Shown here: in pieces, positions 10,860 through 22,983 of the stretch
Layout of the letters: each line of letters begins with the position of its first letter
Numbering within the stretch: position 1 is the first letter of the stretch
From: Liquidambar formosana
Taxonomy: Eukaryota; Streptophyta; Magnoliopsida; Saxifragales; Altingiaceae
Assembly (NCBI GenBank): GCA_039720395.1
Contig: CM077832.1
Location: 26,337,763-26,401,762, forward strand
Direction of reading: 5' to 3'
Length of the DNA stretch: 64,000 nt
Made by a program: the position numbers and the translations under genes
The notes under the pieces: generated by a model
Told to the model about the DNA's origin: nothing
What the model saw: only the letters and a program-made list of their open reading frames with translations
The model's database searches: none

Positions 10860-11800
10860 AGCGAGGGCAGCAGGTTGAACTTCAAGAGGCAAGGAGCTTT
10901 TATTTTTTAAGTTGTCAAATAGGTTGAACTTCCACAGGGAAGGAGCCTTCTCTTTTCTCAATACTAACAACAGGTTGAACTTCCAAAGTGAGGGAGCTTT
11001 CTTCTTTTTGACTGATTTGGTGTGTTGTGCTTTCTAACTGAGGTGTGTCAACTACATTTTTTATGAAAGACAAATTGAATCTACACTTGGTGACACTTTG
11101 ATAACGCTTGTGGTCAGGGCTGGTTCTGAGTTTTTGTGGCTCTAGACGAACTCTTAAAATGGGGCCCTTCATACTCCCCCTTTTTTTTTTCCCTTTTTTT
11201 TTTTTTTTCCTAATACCAATATAAAGTTTGTTTACACATCCCACTGATTTTAATTTCTTAAGATTTGAAAAAATATATATATATGTATATATAAAAGGGT
11301 TTTAAGAAAATTAACTGTGTAATCTACTAGAAAACATCATTTTGAACAATTTTGCATAATTATTTTTTTCTAAAATCTTTCGTTTAAGTGGAATTTTTGG
11401 CCAAAAATTAAACATAAATGGTAAATTATAAAAAAAAATCCACTTAAACGATAATTTTTTTGGAAAAACTTTCTTCTGCAAAGTTGTTCACAATGATGTT
11501 TTCCAGTAGATTATGTAACAAATTTTCATAAAAACCTTCTATATTTTTAGTAAAACATTGATAAATTAAAATTAGTGGGGTGTGCAAATAAAATTAAGGG
11601 GTTGCAATAACCGTTCTATTTTGAAAAAAATAAAAAAATTCAGCCAACTACAAGAGTTAGTCCCAAAATGGGACTCTCATTTTTTAGCCAAAATGTAGGG
11701 CCCTAGGCAACCGCCTTACTCGCCTACCCCTAGAACCGGCCCTGTTTGTGGTAAGCCTTAACTTGCACTATCACTTGTCCATCACTTTGGGTTTTAATTA
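10860..11800 (-). pseudogene. Captured gene-like fragment inside the Helitron, split by a hAT MITE
   Basis: Read across the MITE on the minus strand, an open segment passes from about 11795 through the insertion point into about 11107-10915. It contains YQSVTKCRFNLSFIKN and then repeated EVQP-type peptides. The DNA behind those peptides is a tandem repeat of about 55 bp, each unit starting AGGTTGAACTTC (about 10870, 10920, 10972). I do not recognise the protein. Confidence 0.25.
11115..11744. mobile_element. hAT-type MITE
   Basis: Termini CAGGGCTGGTTCT and AGAACCGGCCCTG are inverted repeats. It is flanked by an 8-bp target duplication with one mismatch (CTTGTGGT at 11107-11114, TTTGTGGT at 11745-11752). 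Terminal sequence and 8-bp duplication are typical of hAT elements. No transposase frame. Confidence 0.75.
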
Positions 11801-11831
11801 GAGACTTAATATCTTCGGGTTTTTGTTGCAA

Positions 11832-11900
11832 CTAGATATGGGCACATGTGCGTTGCACATGAATATTATTTTAAAGAAAAAAATTTATAAATTCTATCTA

Positions 11901-11935
<35 letters not shown>

Positions 11936-12287
11936 AACATGAAAATCTAATTATTTGTTACTTTTGTGTTAATTTAACTTATTAGAATAAACGCTCAACA
12001 CAATAGATCAAAATTCCTTCAATTATTAAGAGTTATGGAAGGAATAAGAAGTTAGCTAGAACACATGCATAGTAGTAGAGATTGTATAGAATTTATGAAG
12101 TGAACATAAATTGTGTTATCTTTTTTCCTTCTTTTTTGCTAGAAAATAAACATTCTTAATTGCTTAAATATAAAACATTCTTAATTGGTTAAATATGGGA
12201 AGCAAATAAATATTTAAAATTTAAAATAAGGATGTAATGGTCAATCAAAAGTGTTTCTAAAGTATAAACTTTTATAGGTAGTATAGA
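11832..12287 (-). mobile_element. Short non-autonomous Helitron, nested
   Basis: Minus-strand start TCTATACTACCTATAAAAG at 12287; end CTAG at 11832 preceded by hairpin ATGTGC-AAC-GCACAT. A TA microsatellite sits inside at about 11900-11932. It shares both termini with the larger element around it, so the same source family supplied the ends. Confidence 0.6.
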
Positions 12288-13366
12288 TATAATATAATTT
12301 AATACGTGATACAAGAGCATCTTTGAGGGAGGTAGCCAAAAAAAAAAAAAAGTAACAAATCTGTTTTTTGCTACCTTACGTGGGCTGTGGCAATTTGCTA
12401 CTTCAATTTGAGATGTGCATTCCAAAGGGATGTAGCAAACATATTTATTTTATTTTTATTTTCTATATTTTATATTTTTTATGCTTTTAAATATTATTTA
12501 ATTTATTTTTTTAATAAGTGAAATTGATCCCTCAAAATATAGTTTTTCTTACTTTTTCTATAAAAAAAAATACTCAATTTTATTTTTATATGTTATCATC
12601 ATCTACATTTTTTTTTTTGTTCACTTAGAAATTGAAAAGAGAGTGGAGATTGAGATTTTCATTTTATTTTTTTCCTCATTTCTTTTATTTTTTTCCTTTT
12701 TCTTTTTCCCCCTCTCTTCCCATCAACAACCAAATTCAAGCAAAATAATAATAATAATTATCATATGCATATATGACCCATTCCAACAATTTCCATGTTA
12801 CAATCAAAACACATTCAAAAGTTTTCCTAGTCTACCCAAAATCCTCGAAAACAACCACCCCCAATCACAAACAAATTAGCATTATATGAATTCTCATCAA
12901 ATTTCAAGAAATACATAATGAAAGTATAAAACACTTACACAACAGCCCCTTGAGATCTGATATCGTCTTCATGTATCGTTTCCATGATGTGGATATTTGG
13001 TTTGTGATTGTGTTGGGAAGTAGGTGTGCCTTTAATAGGTGCCTCTAACAGGCCATTCTCGTTTGCTAGAGAATGAGAGGAAGAGAGAGATATGAAGTCA
13101 ACGTGTTTTAGGATTATATGTATAGTATTAAATATTAAATAGAGTATTTGATTTAGGGTTTCCTTTGAATTCCTATTTGTGTTTTATATATTAAGGTATG
13201 TGTTTTAGAATATATTAAAGTATGTGTTTTAGAATTATAGTTTCCATATTACTATATTTCCTATATATGCAGAAGGGTGGGTAGTTGTGTAATTAAAAAT
13301 TAAAATAAGGGTATATTAGTCAATCAAAAGTTTTTCTTACATTCATCTTTTTATAGGTAGTATAGA

Positions 13367-16300
13367 TATATATAGTATGTATTGTCATTTCAATTGTATT
13401 AGGCAATTATTTTTTAAGCAACGATTAAAATATATATACCTTATTTGAATTCTGCATCAATGTCACAGCTGCACAACCTAGAATGTTTCAACATCCTCAC
13501 CAAATAGGCTTGCAGATATGGTGCCAGTAGAGTCAGTTGCATCTACTTGAACACGGCATCTATTAGATGTTGAAGCATTAAGGAAGTCATGCTCTATACA
13601 CAATCATATAAAAATATATTTTGAAAAAGAGATGGTGAAAGTTTACCTTGCTATTCCACGAACATTTTCGCATTTGCATTAATCAAAAAAAAAAAAAATT
13701 CCCCAGAAGCTGCCAAACATTCAACTCTAATCACGATCCTTAATAGATAGAAAAGAAAATTCAAAAAGGGGAAAAAAATAAATTTGAAGATTAATGTTCA
13801 ATACTATATTGTCTATAAGGAAAATAAAATTTAGAGTCATTGGACTCATCCGTTGAAGGCCCAAAAACATGGGCTTTTCTCTAACCTAGATGATGCAATG
13901 GAGAGATTTGCATCTTTTTGCCATGATTTTTTTTTTTTTTCTGCACCAAACATCAACCAAAATTAGGTAAAGAAAATTCTAAGAAACCTAAACAACATGA
14001 AAACATAAAGATTCAAAATTTTACTTTCTCTTCTCTTCATGTATATTCCCAGCCCCCAAAAACAAGTGTCAAAGTACTAAAAGAATTTTAAAAAGAAAAG
14101 AAAAAAAAAAATCAACACAACACTAACTTTTTGGTGGGAACGAACTTTGACCCATGCCACTATCTTCCAGTCGCCTGCTCAAGGCTTGGGAGCTTGTCGG
14201 TGTTGATGCAGTCACCATTTCTTTCAATTCTTGTGATTATAGTTCTCGTCTTTTGCATCCTAAATTCCAAAAAACCAAAAAATAAAGGGAAAAAACATAA
14301 GCTGTCTAGTCTTCTCCAATGAGGTACAACCCACCCAAAAATGACAAAATCACCATGTGACCCCATATCGAAAACCACCATATGACCAGGATGTACGAAA
14401 TAAGATACAATTACATAAGATTAATAAAGAATAAGATTAATAAAGAAAAACACTGTAACAAGCCAAGAAAATAAAATCGAAAGCTTACAAAATTAACTTC
14501 CTATTTATTATATATGCAGTTATTCATCCAAAAAAAATGATGTTAATATTATGGTAAATGAAATCTTTCTTCCCAAAATTTGTATAATCAAACCCTTTTC
14601 GCATGGTTGGCTTGTTTTATATCTCAAATTTTATATACTCCATAATTGAATTGTTATGATATTCATCGATCGATAAGGAGATTTAAGTGTACTATAATAA
14701 TCATAAAAAAAACAAGATACCATTATATATAATGAAAATTGCGTACTAAACAAAAGGTGTACAATAATTATTGAACCAACTTACAAAAGTTCAAAACCTC
14801 AACATATAATGTTAAGTCATTCATTTCCTTGAGGATAATTCCAACCCTTATAACCAAGCAGTGGGTTTCCACCACCTCGTCCTTCCCGCTGATATTGGCT
14901 CATTAATGGATAGTCACTGGAAAATTTTTATTTTATTTATCATTATTATTATTTTCATCAGTAAATGAATATTAAGTCCCCTAAGACAAGCCAGGAGTGT
15001 CAGAAGTTTGGCTTCCTTGACCGACTTGACTTGCTTTACCCTCTAGAATAAGGTTTATCAATGTAAAAATTAGATATAAATAAATAAATAATAACCCACA
15101 AGAAACCACATATAAATCAGTTTGAGCAATAGGAGCGAAATAAAATTCAATGAAAACAAATTTTCCACGCATGAAGTCCCTTTTACTTGGCTAGTTCAAA
15201 GTAATCCACAACAGAGTTCTGTCATAAAGAGTTAAATTCACACATTTTCACATTGTCTCCAAATTGTCTCACACATACACACATATTAGTTATATCAGCC
15301 ATATATTGTCTAGTACAAACGTATATCTCCCCTTTTTCATTTTTTTTTTCCTTTTTTTTGCTAAGAGACAAACATATATCTCAAAACAAGGGAAAAAACA
15401 ACAATTTAGCTCACCGAGAAGAAAGCAAAACATTGGGGAGAATGACAGCTAGCTATTCCTCTCAATGAAGCACCTATACACAAATAGAGATAAAGCTACA
15501 ACAAAAGCTAAAATTGGGAAAAGAAAACAGATTATTGAGAAATAAATGAGATAAAGAGGATTTTCTTAGCCCTTAGTTTCCCTCATTTTCTCAGCAAACA
15601 AACACAATATAGATATGATTTTCTCAGCCCAAAAAAAAAAAAAAAAGCAAGAGAAAAATAAGGAGAGAGACCAACTGTGGAACAAAACTGAAGCCTTTTG
15701 AAAATTAGTGCCTAATTGAGAATAGTTAAGATACTGATGTTAAAATGCATTGAATTTAAATATATAATATAAATAAACTCTCAAAGAACAACCTTGTGCT
15801 AATCTGTGATACCCTATTGTGATGGGTATCTGTTGCATAGGCCCCTAATTCTGTGTGCCTGTCTGCTGTGTTCTACTTTCGGTCCTGGATTGTGCTCCTT
15901 CCTCTTCATATTTAATCATGTCCAAACTTTGCAAGTCCGCTTTGGATTGCTAAGATTTTAAAAGTTTCAACCCACACTCGTCTAGAACCAACTAATTGGT
16001 GTCAAGTGGCTACTAGTTATAGAATCTTGAAAGGATCCAATTCTAGTAGATGTTGACCTTGGACAATCGAATCCAAAGGGACCCAAATTGAATAACATTT
16101 TAATAGTTTTTCATTATATGGATTCACAAAAAGGAATACAAATGAACAAGCAGAAAACAAAAACAACAAGATATTAATAAATAAAAAAAGAAACAAAATT
16201 TATGTCAAACACACAACGAAAAGTGCATTAGAAACTAACTGGAAAGGAGCTTGTTCTAGTTGATTGTACAGCCACAACCTTCTCTGGCGTTTGCTTACCC

Positions 16301-17055
16301 CCCCCCCCCCCAAATTCCTTCCACTTGTCTGGTACTATCACTTTCACTAGCTTCTTCTCACCTGCCATACTAAAATCATTATATATATAATCAAAAGCCT
16401 ATCACAAAGTAATCAAGACTATAGAGGACAATATCAAACGAAGGAAGGGACTCACGTTTCACACACCATTGTTGTATGTTCTGCCCAACTCCCTCTTATA
16501 AAACCCTACTATCGAAACCCACCCATTAAAACCCATAAACGCCATTCACAATTCTTGCTAAAATCTAAGGCAGCTATGACAAATATTTCATCTGAGATTA
16601 GATCATGTATTTTTACCAAATTTTCTTTTCTTTTTTTTTTTATAAAAAAGTATATTCATACCTGATGAATACCACCAGCGAGAGTGAGATCGATCGACCG
16701 GTGAGAGAGGACTCTCCATTTTTGTCCTACCTTTCATTGCCATTTTCGTCCTCTACAACACTCCCAAAAAATAGCAGGTTCGTCTCTGGCCAATTTTGTC
16801 CGCCACACAAAGCTATCCCATCACCACGGTTGAAATACCTACCCAGAACAACTCAACCACCCATAAACACCGTCACCACCATAACAAACCCCTTCCACCA
16901 CCACTTGAAAACCACCATTTTGAATCCACCTAAGAGAAACCAAAAAAGAAAAAAAAAGTATTAAAAATACTCATAAAGCTGATAGGGTCGTTTTCTCAAA
17001 CACATTCTACATCAGATCTTAGGATAAAAACCCCCTAAAATCAGATCATGTATTT
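13367..17055. other. Gene-free AT-rich stretch
   Basis: No conserved coding frame or transposon ends recognised. Poly-A/poly-T runs are frequent (for example 13686-13698, 15634-15646, 16629-16642) and poly-C lies at 16299-16310. Open frames up to 119 codons at 16605-16964 are low-complexity (Pro/Thr/Lys-rich) without a family motif. Confidence 0.45.
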
Positions 17056-17083
17056 TTAGCAGAGAGAGAGAGAGAGAGAGAGA

Positions 17084-17121
<38 letters not shown>
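17056..17121. repeat. Compound (GA)n(CA)n microsatellite
   Basis: An AG run of about 26 bp passes directly into an AC run of about 36 bp. Confidence 0.9.
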
Positions 17122-17124
<3 letters not shown>

Positions 17125-17620
17125 GAAAAAGCCACTGGCTATGGGAGCGAAGAATTCAGTTTGCCGGTGGGAGATAGAGATAAGAAACGAAAAAGAGAGA
17201 GGGAGTAGGTCTGAGCTGAGGGGAGCCGGCGCAATTTTGCAGGCGAAGGTCGGTCGTGCTTGATCTCTGTGGCTCTCTCCAAAGAGAAACACTCTTTTGA
17301 TAGATCGGAGGTTCTGGTTTGATCAAGAAGAAGCATAGGTCAAGAGAGGAGAAGCAAAAGAGAGACAGAGGTTCTTTTCCCGAAATAGTAAGTTTTTAAA
17401 AATTTATTCCGACTACTGGATAATTTTCAACTTTATTCTCAAATAGTGATAAATTGTGGTTAGCAACCACGATTTTGGGTTGGGTATACGAATCCCTCAT
17501 TTTATCGATCGTATCGGTATAAAATTTATATACGCTAAAATCATAGTTACTAGAAACGATTGTAATGCTTAAATAAGTTTAAAAAATAAAAATTATGAAA
17601 ATAATGTTAGAACTAAAATT

Positions 17621-17726
17621 GTGTGTGCTAACCACGATTTTGAGTGAAATCATGGTTGACAACCACGATTTATAGAAGTCGTGGCTGTTAGCCACAATTT
17701 CACTCAAAATCGTGGTTAGCAAACAC
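17621..17726. repeat. 106-nt near-perfect hairpin
   Basis: The left arm GTGTGTGCTAACCACGATTT and its continuation to about 17671 pair with the right arm ending AAATCGTGGTTAGCAAACAC, around a loop near TATAG. Further copies of the AACCACGATTT motif lie at 17448-17475. Arm length, small loop and few mismatches resemble a young small-RNA foldback or a tiny MITE. Confidence 0.6.
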
Positions 17727-17959
17727 GACTTTCTCATGCTCACCACTTGACGACTCTTACTCATTTCATATTGTTTCCAAACCTTTACTAAGAAGTTAAT
17801 AGTCATTTACTAGTTATTCGTAGTTAAGTTAGTAGTCATTTACTAAGAAGTTAATAGCTATTTGTATTGAAATAACTGCTTACTTGTAGTTGGACCTATA
17901 CGTGCAGTTTATATAAATATATATATAGTCAATTCTATAGTACCCTAACAAAAAATTGG

Positions 17960-18290
17960 ATACCATACCCATAAGGTCACTTGAAATAGTAAGTTAGTCA
18001 ATTCAAATGGTAAATGGGCCACCTGAAATGGTAAGTTGATCACATCAAATGGTAAAATTGGTCACTAAATGGTAAGTCGGTCACTTGAAATAGTAAGTTG
18101 GTCACTTCAAATGGTAAGTAGGGCCATTTGAAATGGTAAGTTGATCACTTTAAATGGTAAATTGGTTACTTCAAATGGTAAGTGGTCACTAAATGGTAAG
18201 TTGGTCACTTGAAATAATAAGTTGATCACTTCAAATGGTAAATTGGTCACTTGAGATAGTAAATTGGTCACTTCAAATGGTAAGTAGGCC
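17960..18290. repeat. Approximately 20-bp minisatellite
   Basis: About 15 diverged tandem copies of a unit like GGTCACTTCAAATGGTAAGTT, with alternating CACTTGAAAT and CACTTCAAAT versions. The array ends where the MuDR transposase fragment breaks off, so it may lie at the rearrangement junction. Confidence 0.8.
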
Positions 18291-18957
18291 ACCTAAACAA
18301 AAATCAAGATTGTGATAGTCTTTGGATGTCCTCGGGTATACATAATGGTGAGGGCCTACGTATTTCTTGATTGGAAATAAACCATTAGTATTCTTGGTTA
18401 CGGATGCATGTAGTTTCCATAAACAATCATTCTCGCACACACAACTCCAAATTGTTCTCCTTGTATCCACTACTTTGTACTGTCGATTCTTCTTAGTGTG
18501 GTACAACTTCACAGCATTCTGAAGGGTTTTTTTATCTTTGAAAAGCATCCCTTCTTTAAACTCATTATCTGCGAGAGTCTATACATCAGCCCAGGGAATG
18601 ATATCGTTCCTCATTATGATCCCATCAGTACCCAAATCAGTGTTCATGAAGAAAGGGATGGGGGTCCTAACCTTATCCAGAGATGGAATTTCCCTATTGT
18701 GGTTCCCAGGTTCTATATGCCCATCATTATCATTTGATTCTATCTCTCCACACATCATTGCATTACCATCTGAGTCCTCCGAATTTTCCCCAACACTTAT
18801 GCTATCAACCACAAACCCATAGTCAGCGCCACACTCTATGTCATGGGACCAAGCATACTGACCAATCGACCCCCTACTCTCACATGTATGGTGTGTCTGT
18901 AGTTTCGGGCATGTGCTGGCCAGAACTTAGTAAAGATGCATACACTGGAATATCATC
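18273..18957 (-). pseudogene. MuDR/MULE transposase, second part (DNA-binding region)
   Basis: The minus-strand frame 18548-18273 has the MuDR plant transposase DNA-binding domain: MLFKDKKTLQNAVKLYH, then tryptophan and cysteines in the spacing IWSCVCENDCLWKLHA, then KKYVGPHHYV. An acidic linker precedes it (18812-18579, ending IIPWADV) and is separated by a single in-frame TAG, so the coding DNA is contiguous but interrupted. The catalytic DDE and SWIM regions are missing; homology stops at the minisatellite. The gene continues at 31811 across a retrotransposon inserted at CGACT. Confidence 0.75.
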
Positions 18958-18961
18958 GACT

Positions 18962-21306
18962 TGTAATGCCCGTGTCATTTAATTAGGATAATCTCACCTT
19001 TAATGCATGATTTGCAAGTATATTAGTTGTTTTGTCGAGTATTGTCATGCATGGGTATTGCATGTGCATGATTTTGATGTGTTTACAATTTCACATTTTT
19101 AAACCACAGAAAATTGACTAAGTGTTGGAAAAAAAAAATGAATTTTCGTAAATCTTCGTTTTTAAAGATAATTTTTGGCAATAATGGAAGTTTGTATTAT
19201 TATAAGACATCTATGATTTTATGGGATTTTATTATCACGTTTCGATTGGTTTTCTCACATGTCTGTTTATGAAAATTCTATCAGGAGACGGATTTTGTAC
19301 TAAAACATGAAAATGAGATTTTGATATACTTGGAATTTGATTTTTCTGATATTTTATTTGGATTCAAATGGGGGGTTGTTTGCTTATTTTCCCTTAATAA
19401 CTTAAAGTAAATGGAGAATAAAAAAAATGAGGACATTTACTTAAATGTTTTGAATGAAAATAAGATAGTGGTCAATGCTGTAGGGGTTTATACGCATTTA
19501 CATTTGTTATTGGGCCTTTCTGGCATAGGTCAATCGATCGGGCCTTGAGGCCGATCGATTGGAGGTACAAGGGATAAGCCTATTAGGTTCTGCTATGGTC
19601 CGATCGATCGAGTCTCAGACCCCAATTGATCAGGGCATGGCAAAACGCAAATTTTATTTTAAAAGCGTCAAAAGACGCATGTGCCCCTCAACTCTTTTAA
19701 AACCCTCATCCCACGACTTTTACATCCCATTTCAGCATTTTACACCAAGTGAACTAGAGAGGGAAGGAGATAGAGAAAAAGGAGACAGATAGGGCTTGTT
19801 TGGAGAGTGAAAAATGGGTTTTTGGCTTGCATGTGTGGGTTTCTCACTCTCTCACCTCACTTTGATGCTTAGGGAAGCTTCCTAAGGGCTGGATTCATCT
19901 TCTACCATGTTTAGTTTGTAGATCAAGCGTGATTTGTGGAGCTTGGAGCTTGTTTTTCCATCCTAGGTTTGGATTTCACTCTCTCAACATATTTTCTCTA
20001 CGTTTGGTGCAACATATTTGAGGTAGGTATAATTTTCATAGGTTTTAACCTTAAAAATGATAATGGGTTAGGATATAAGCCCATATATGTTGAATGAAAG
20101 TGTATATTTGTGTTACTTATGAGTTTACATGATTTTTAGGTGTATTATCATGTATATTTTGCAATGCATGTACTGAGGGGTCTAGTTTACATAACCCTAT
20201 AATTATGAATATCACATTTGAGAGAATATGGGTTGATATATGTGGTAATTTGGTATATTTTAAATGTACATGCTATGTAAATTCCTGTTGGTCTATATTT
20301 TACATGTTTTACATAGTCCAACATGTGATATAATTATGGAATAATTATATATATGGTTGATTTATGAATTTATTGATGTGCATATGGATTTATATGCTCT
20401 TTCATGACATTTATTGGCACAAAATGCATAAAATGGTATTATTAAATACTTTGTAAAAGTATTAAAGGGTCCTTGGAGTTGGACTACTGCGGTCATGGGA
20501 CGTCTTGCTGTGTTTTCCACTCCATTGGTCCTGAGGTACTACAGTCCCAGTTAAGGATGTCGTGCTATGTTCCTGAATAGAGGCTACTGCGGTCCTAGGT
20601 GGGGATGTCGTACTGTGTTGTCCTCTTGGAGGTTGGGTTTAAATCCTCCATTTATGTGCGAAGACTCCTATGGGAGTGTGATTGGTTGGTAATTATGGAA
20701 ATAATTAAATGGACATAAGTCGCATATCATTCATGGTATATATATGGATTTTATTATGTTAAAGCATGATTTATTTTGGCTATATTATCATGCTTTTGGT
20801 TATTTTTGTATGAAAATTATATCTACTGAATTTTATACTCACTCCTATATTTTATAAACCCTTTTCAGATGAGTTTTTAGCTAGGGAGACCTCGCCTTGA
20901 GGTGTTATGCTAAACATGGGACTTAACTAATTGTCGGATCATTTTGGACATTATTATGATCTTGAACAATTTTATTATCATGGTTATGTATTAATTAACA
21001 CTTTTGTATTCGGCCAATGCGCATTGGACATATAATAATTTATGGTTGTAATATTTAATTTCGTAGGTCTCTTTATATGGTTTATTTAGCATGTGCTGAT
21101 ACCATGGATGGATGACAAGAGATTTTAAATGATTATTATACAGGTTTTTATTATGGTATGTTCCATTTACGAATGGGTCATGCCGAAATTTTTATTGAAA
21201 ATACAAGTTTTCTAACACGTGTCATCCACGTGCTTTCTAAATGATTTTTTCTAATTGAACTAGATTTAGTATAATTGATTACGGTTTATATATTTGGATC
21301 GTGACA
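18962..21306 (+). repeat. 5' LTR of the chromovirus
   Basis: It is 2345 bp with TG...CA ends, collinear with 29474-31805 and differing by scattered substitutions and small indels. It includes an approximately 60-bp sub-repeat with GGACTACTGCGGTC-like units at about 20475-20640. Confidence 0.92.
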
Positions 21307-21311
21307 ATTCT

Positions 21312-21325
21312 TTTTAGTATTAGAG
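21312..21325 (+). other. Primer-binding site (initiator Met-tRNA type, decayed)
   Basis: TTAGTATTAGAGC lies six bases after the LTR. It differs from the usual TGGTATCAGAGC by a G-to-A and a C-to-T change, both expected from methyl-cytosine deamination. Confidence 0.6.
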
Positions 21326-21528
21326 CTTGCTAGTAGGTCTATATGGGAGTATACCTGTATAATTATAATTAACATGTAGGGATAATAACATGTTGATTGA
21401 GAACTTGTATTGTGTAAGTGGAGAACATAAAAGCATGTTAGGATGAACATGTGGGATAATTTATTGGGTATTGATAACGTAGTGTGCACTTGGGATAATA
21501 ACACACACTAGAGAACTATTATCTATTT

Positions 21529-22646
21529 GTGGCACATATGATAGTTTGTTCATGTCTATTAGAATATCGAGGAACACCTGTAACAGCCATCAGTGCTGCT
21601 GAAGCCCAAGCTCGGGCTAAAGCTAAAGAACAGGCACGAGTTAAGGCTCAAGTCGATGCCCAAGACCTATCGCAGGCTTCTAGTTGGGAAGCAAGCTGCA
21701 AACCTTCTACCCCTAGAGGATAACTTTAATCCGGCACAATTAGATGCCCTTTTTACTACTATGCAAAGGTTGAAGGCTAATTTAACAGCTAATGTCACTT
21801 GGAATCAAGACCTAGAGTTGGTTGAGTTGACTTGAAAGTCACTGTTGAGGAAGGAATTTCGTAAGGTTAAACCTGGCCTCCAGGTTTGATGGGGACCACG
21901 ACCCAGCTAAGGCTGACAAGTGGATTCATAGGGTGAAAGCCGATTTGAATTTGGCTTGCATACCCAAGCCTTATTGGGTGGAATTTTCCTCTAACCTGTT
22001 CACTGACATGGTTGAGGATTGGTGGACTAGCCAAGGTTCACAAGCAGAGTTGAGAACTATGATTTAGGAGCAATTTGAGTCTAAGTTGAATGATAATTTT
22101 TATCTAGAAGCTTTTAAGAACGGATGAATTTGAAGCAAGAGGAGATGACTACTCAACAATACACCTCCAAGTTTGTGGAGTTGTGTAGATTTTCTATAGG
22201 AATGAATAAGTATGAGAAAGAGAAATACAAGAGATATGAATGGGGTTTGAGCCGTACTTTGCAAGGTAAGGTGAATCATTTAATGATAAATGATTTCAAG
22301 AGACTTGTGAGTTCTGTGTTAGCTGCTAAAGAGGAACACTTGGGCTACAGGGAGGATAGGGCTCAGGAGAGAGAGCACAGAAGGAACAATCCTCAACCAC
22401 ACAAGGATGGTGCTAGTGGTTTTGGTACAGGGAAGAAGCCACAACAATAGGGTGGAGGTTCTGGAACTAATCTTAATCTCCATCCATAAGGGGTTCAATT
22501 CAAACAACCTCATCCAGGGAAGAACAGTAGCAGTAATAGTTCCAGTGGAAGTAGTAGGGAACCAGAAGACTTGCTTTTACTGCAAGCAGAAGGGACACAT
22601 CCGACCGAATGATCCATTCCTGACTAGAGGTTCATCATCTACTTAG
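21529..22646 (+). pseudogene. Chromovirus gag (capsid and zinc knuckle), inactivated
   Basis: Fragments give a capsid-like region (VTWNQDLELVE, DPAKADKWIHR, MTTQQYTSKFVELCRF) and a degenerate zinc knuckle at about 22569-22606 (CFYCKQKGHIRPND, last cysteine lost). A Gln/Tyr/Pro-rich tail with many TAG codons follows to about 22960. Frameshifts near 21835 and 22124 and several stops (near 22064, 22448, 22488 and 22645) prevent expression. Confidence 0.75.
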
Positions 22647-22983
22647 CAACCATCTGTAAGTTCTCCACCACCATATTTCTCTCAACAAGGATATGGTTAT
22701 CAGGGACAGTTACAGATGCCAGTGCATTCTCAGTCTTATTTTATGCCAACCCCTTACTATAGACAGTAACATGTTACCCAGCCGTACCAACAGCAGTATC
22801 AACCACCCCTAGTACCCACAACTTCAATACCAACCACCGTAGCAGCAGTCGCCACAAAGATATAGGTAGCAATCCCAGAACCGCCAAGGGCATGGTGGAG
22901 GTGGTGGTGGAAGAGGACAAGGTAACTGTTAGCATGGGCGAGTGTTTGCTATGCACCGCTAGGAGGAAGGAGCTTCTAATGCA

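Larger units (their letters stand above)
10154..13366 (-). mobile_element. Composite non-autonomous Helitron
   Basis: Minus-strand start TCTATACTACCTATAAAAAG at 13366; minus-strand end CTAG at 10154 preceded by a strong hairpin, CACGTGC-CTT-GCACGTG. These are Helitron termini (5' TC, 3' hairpin plus CTRR, insertion between A and T). It has swallowed a hAT MITE (11115-11744) and a second Helitron (11832-12287) with the same end sequences. No Rep/helicase frame is present. An alternative is two adjacent Helitrons sharing an end. The captured segment at 10860-11800 may be host gene material. Confidence 0.5.

Noticed and set aside
16605..16964. 119-codon frame
   Set aside because: Low-complexity Pro/Thr/Lys composition, poly-T start and no conserved motif.
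17960..18290. CRISPR-like array
   Set aside because: The ~20-bp units are contiguous and diverged without unique spacers, so it is a minisatellite in a plant genome.
18498..18982. Plus-strand frames of 79-99 codons
   Set aside because: Opposite strand of the MuDR fragment and running into the LTR; no motif.
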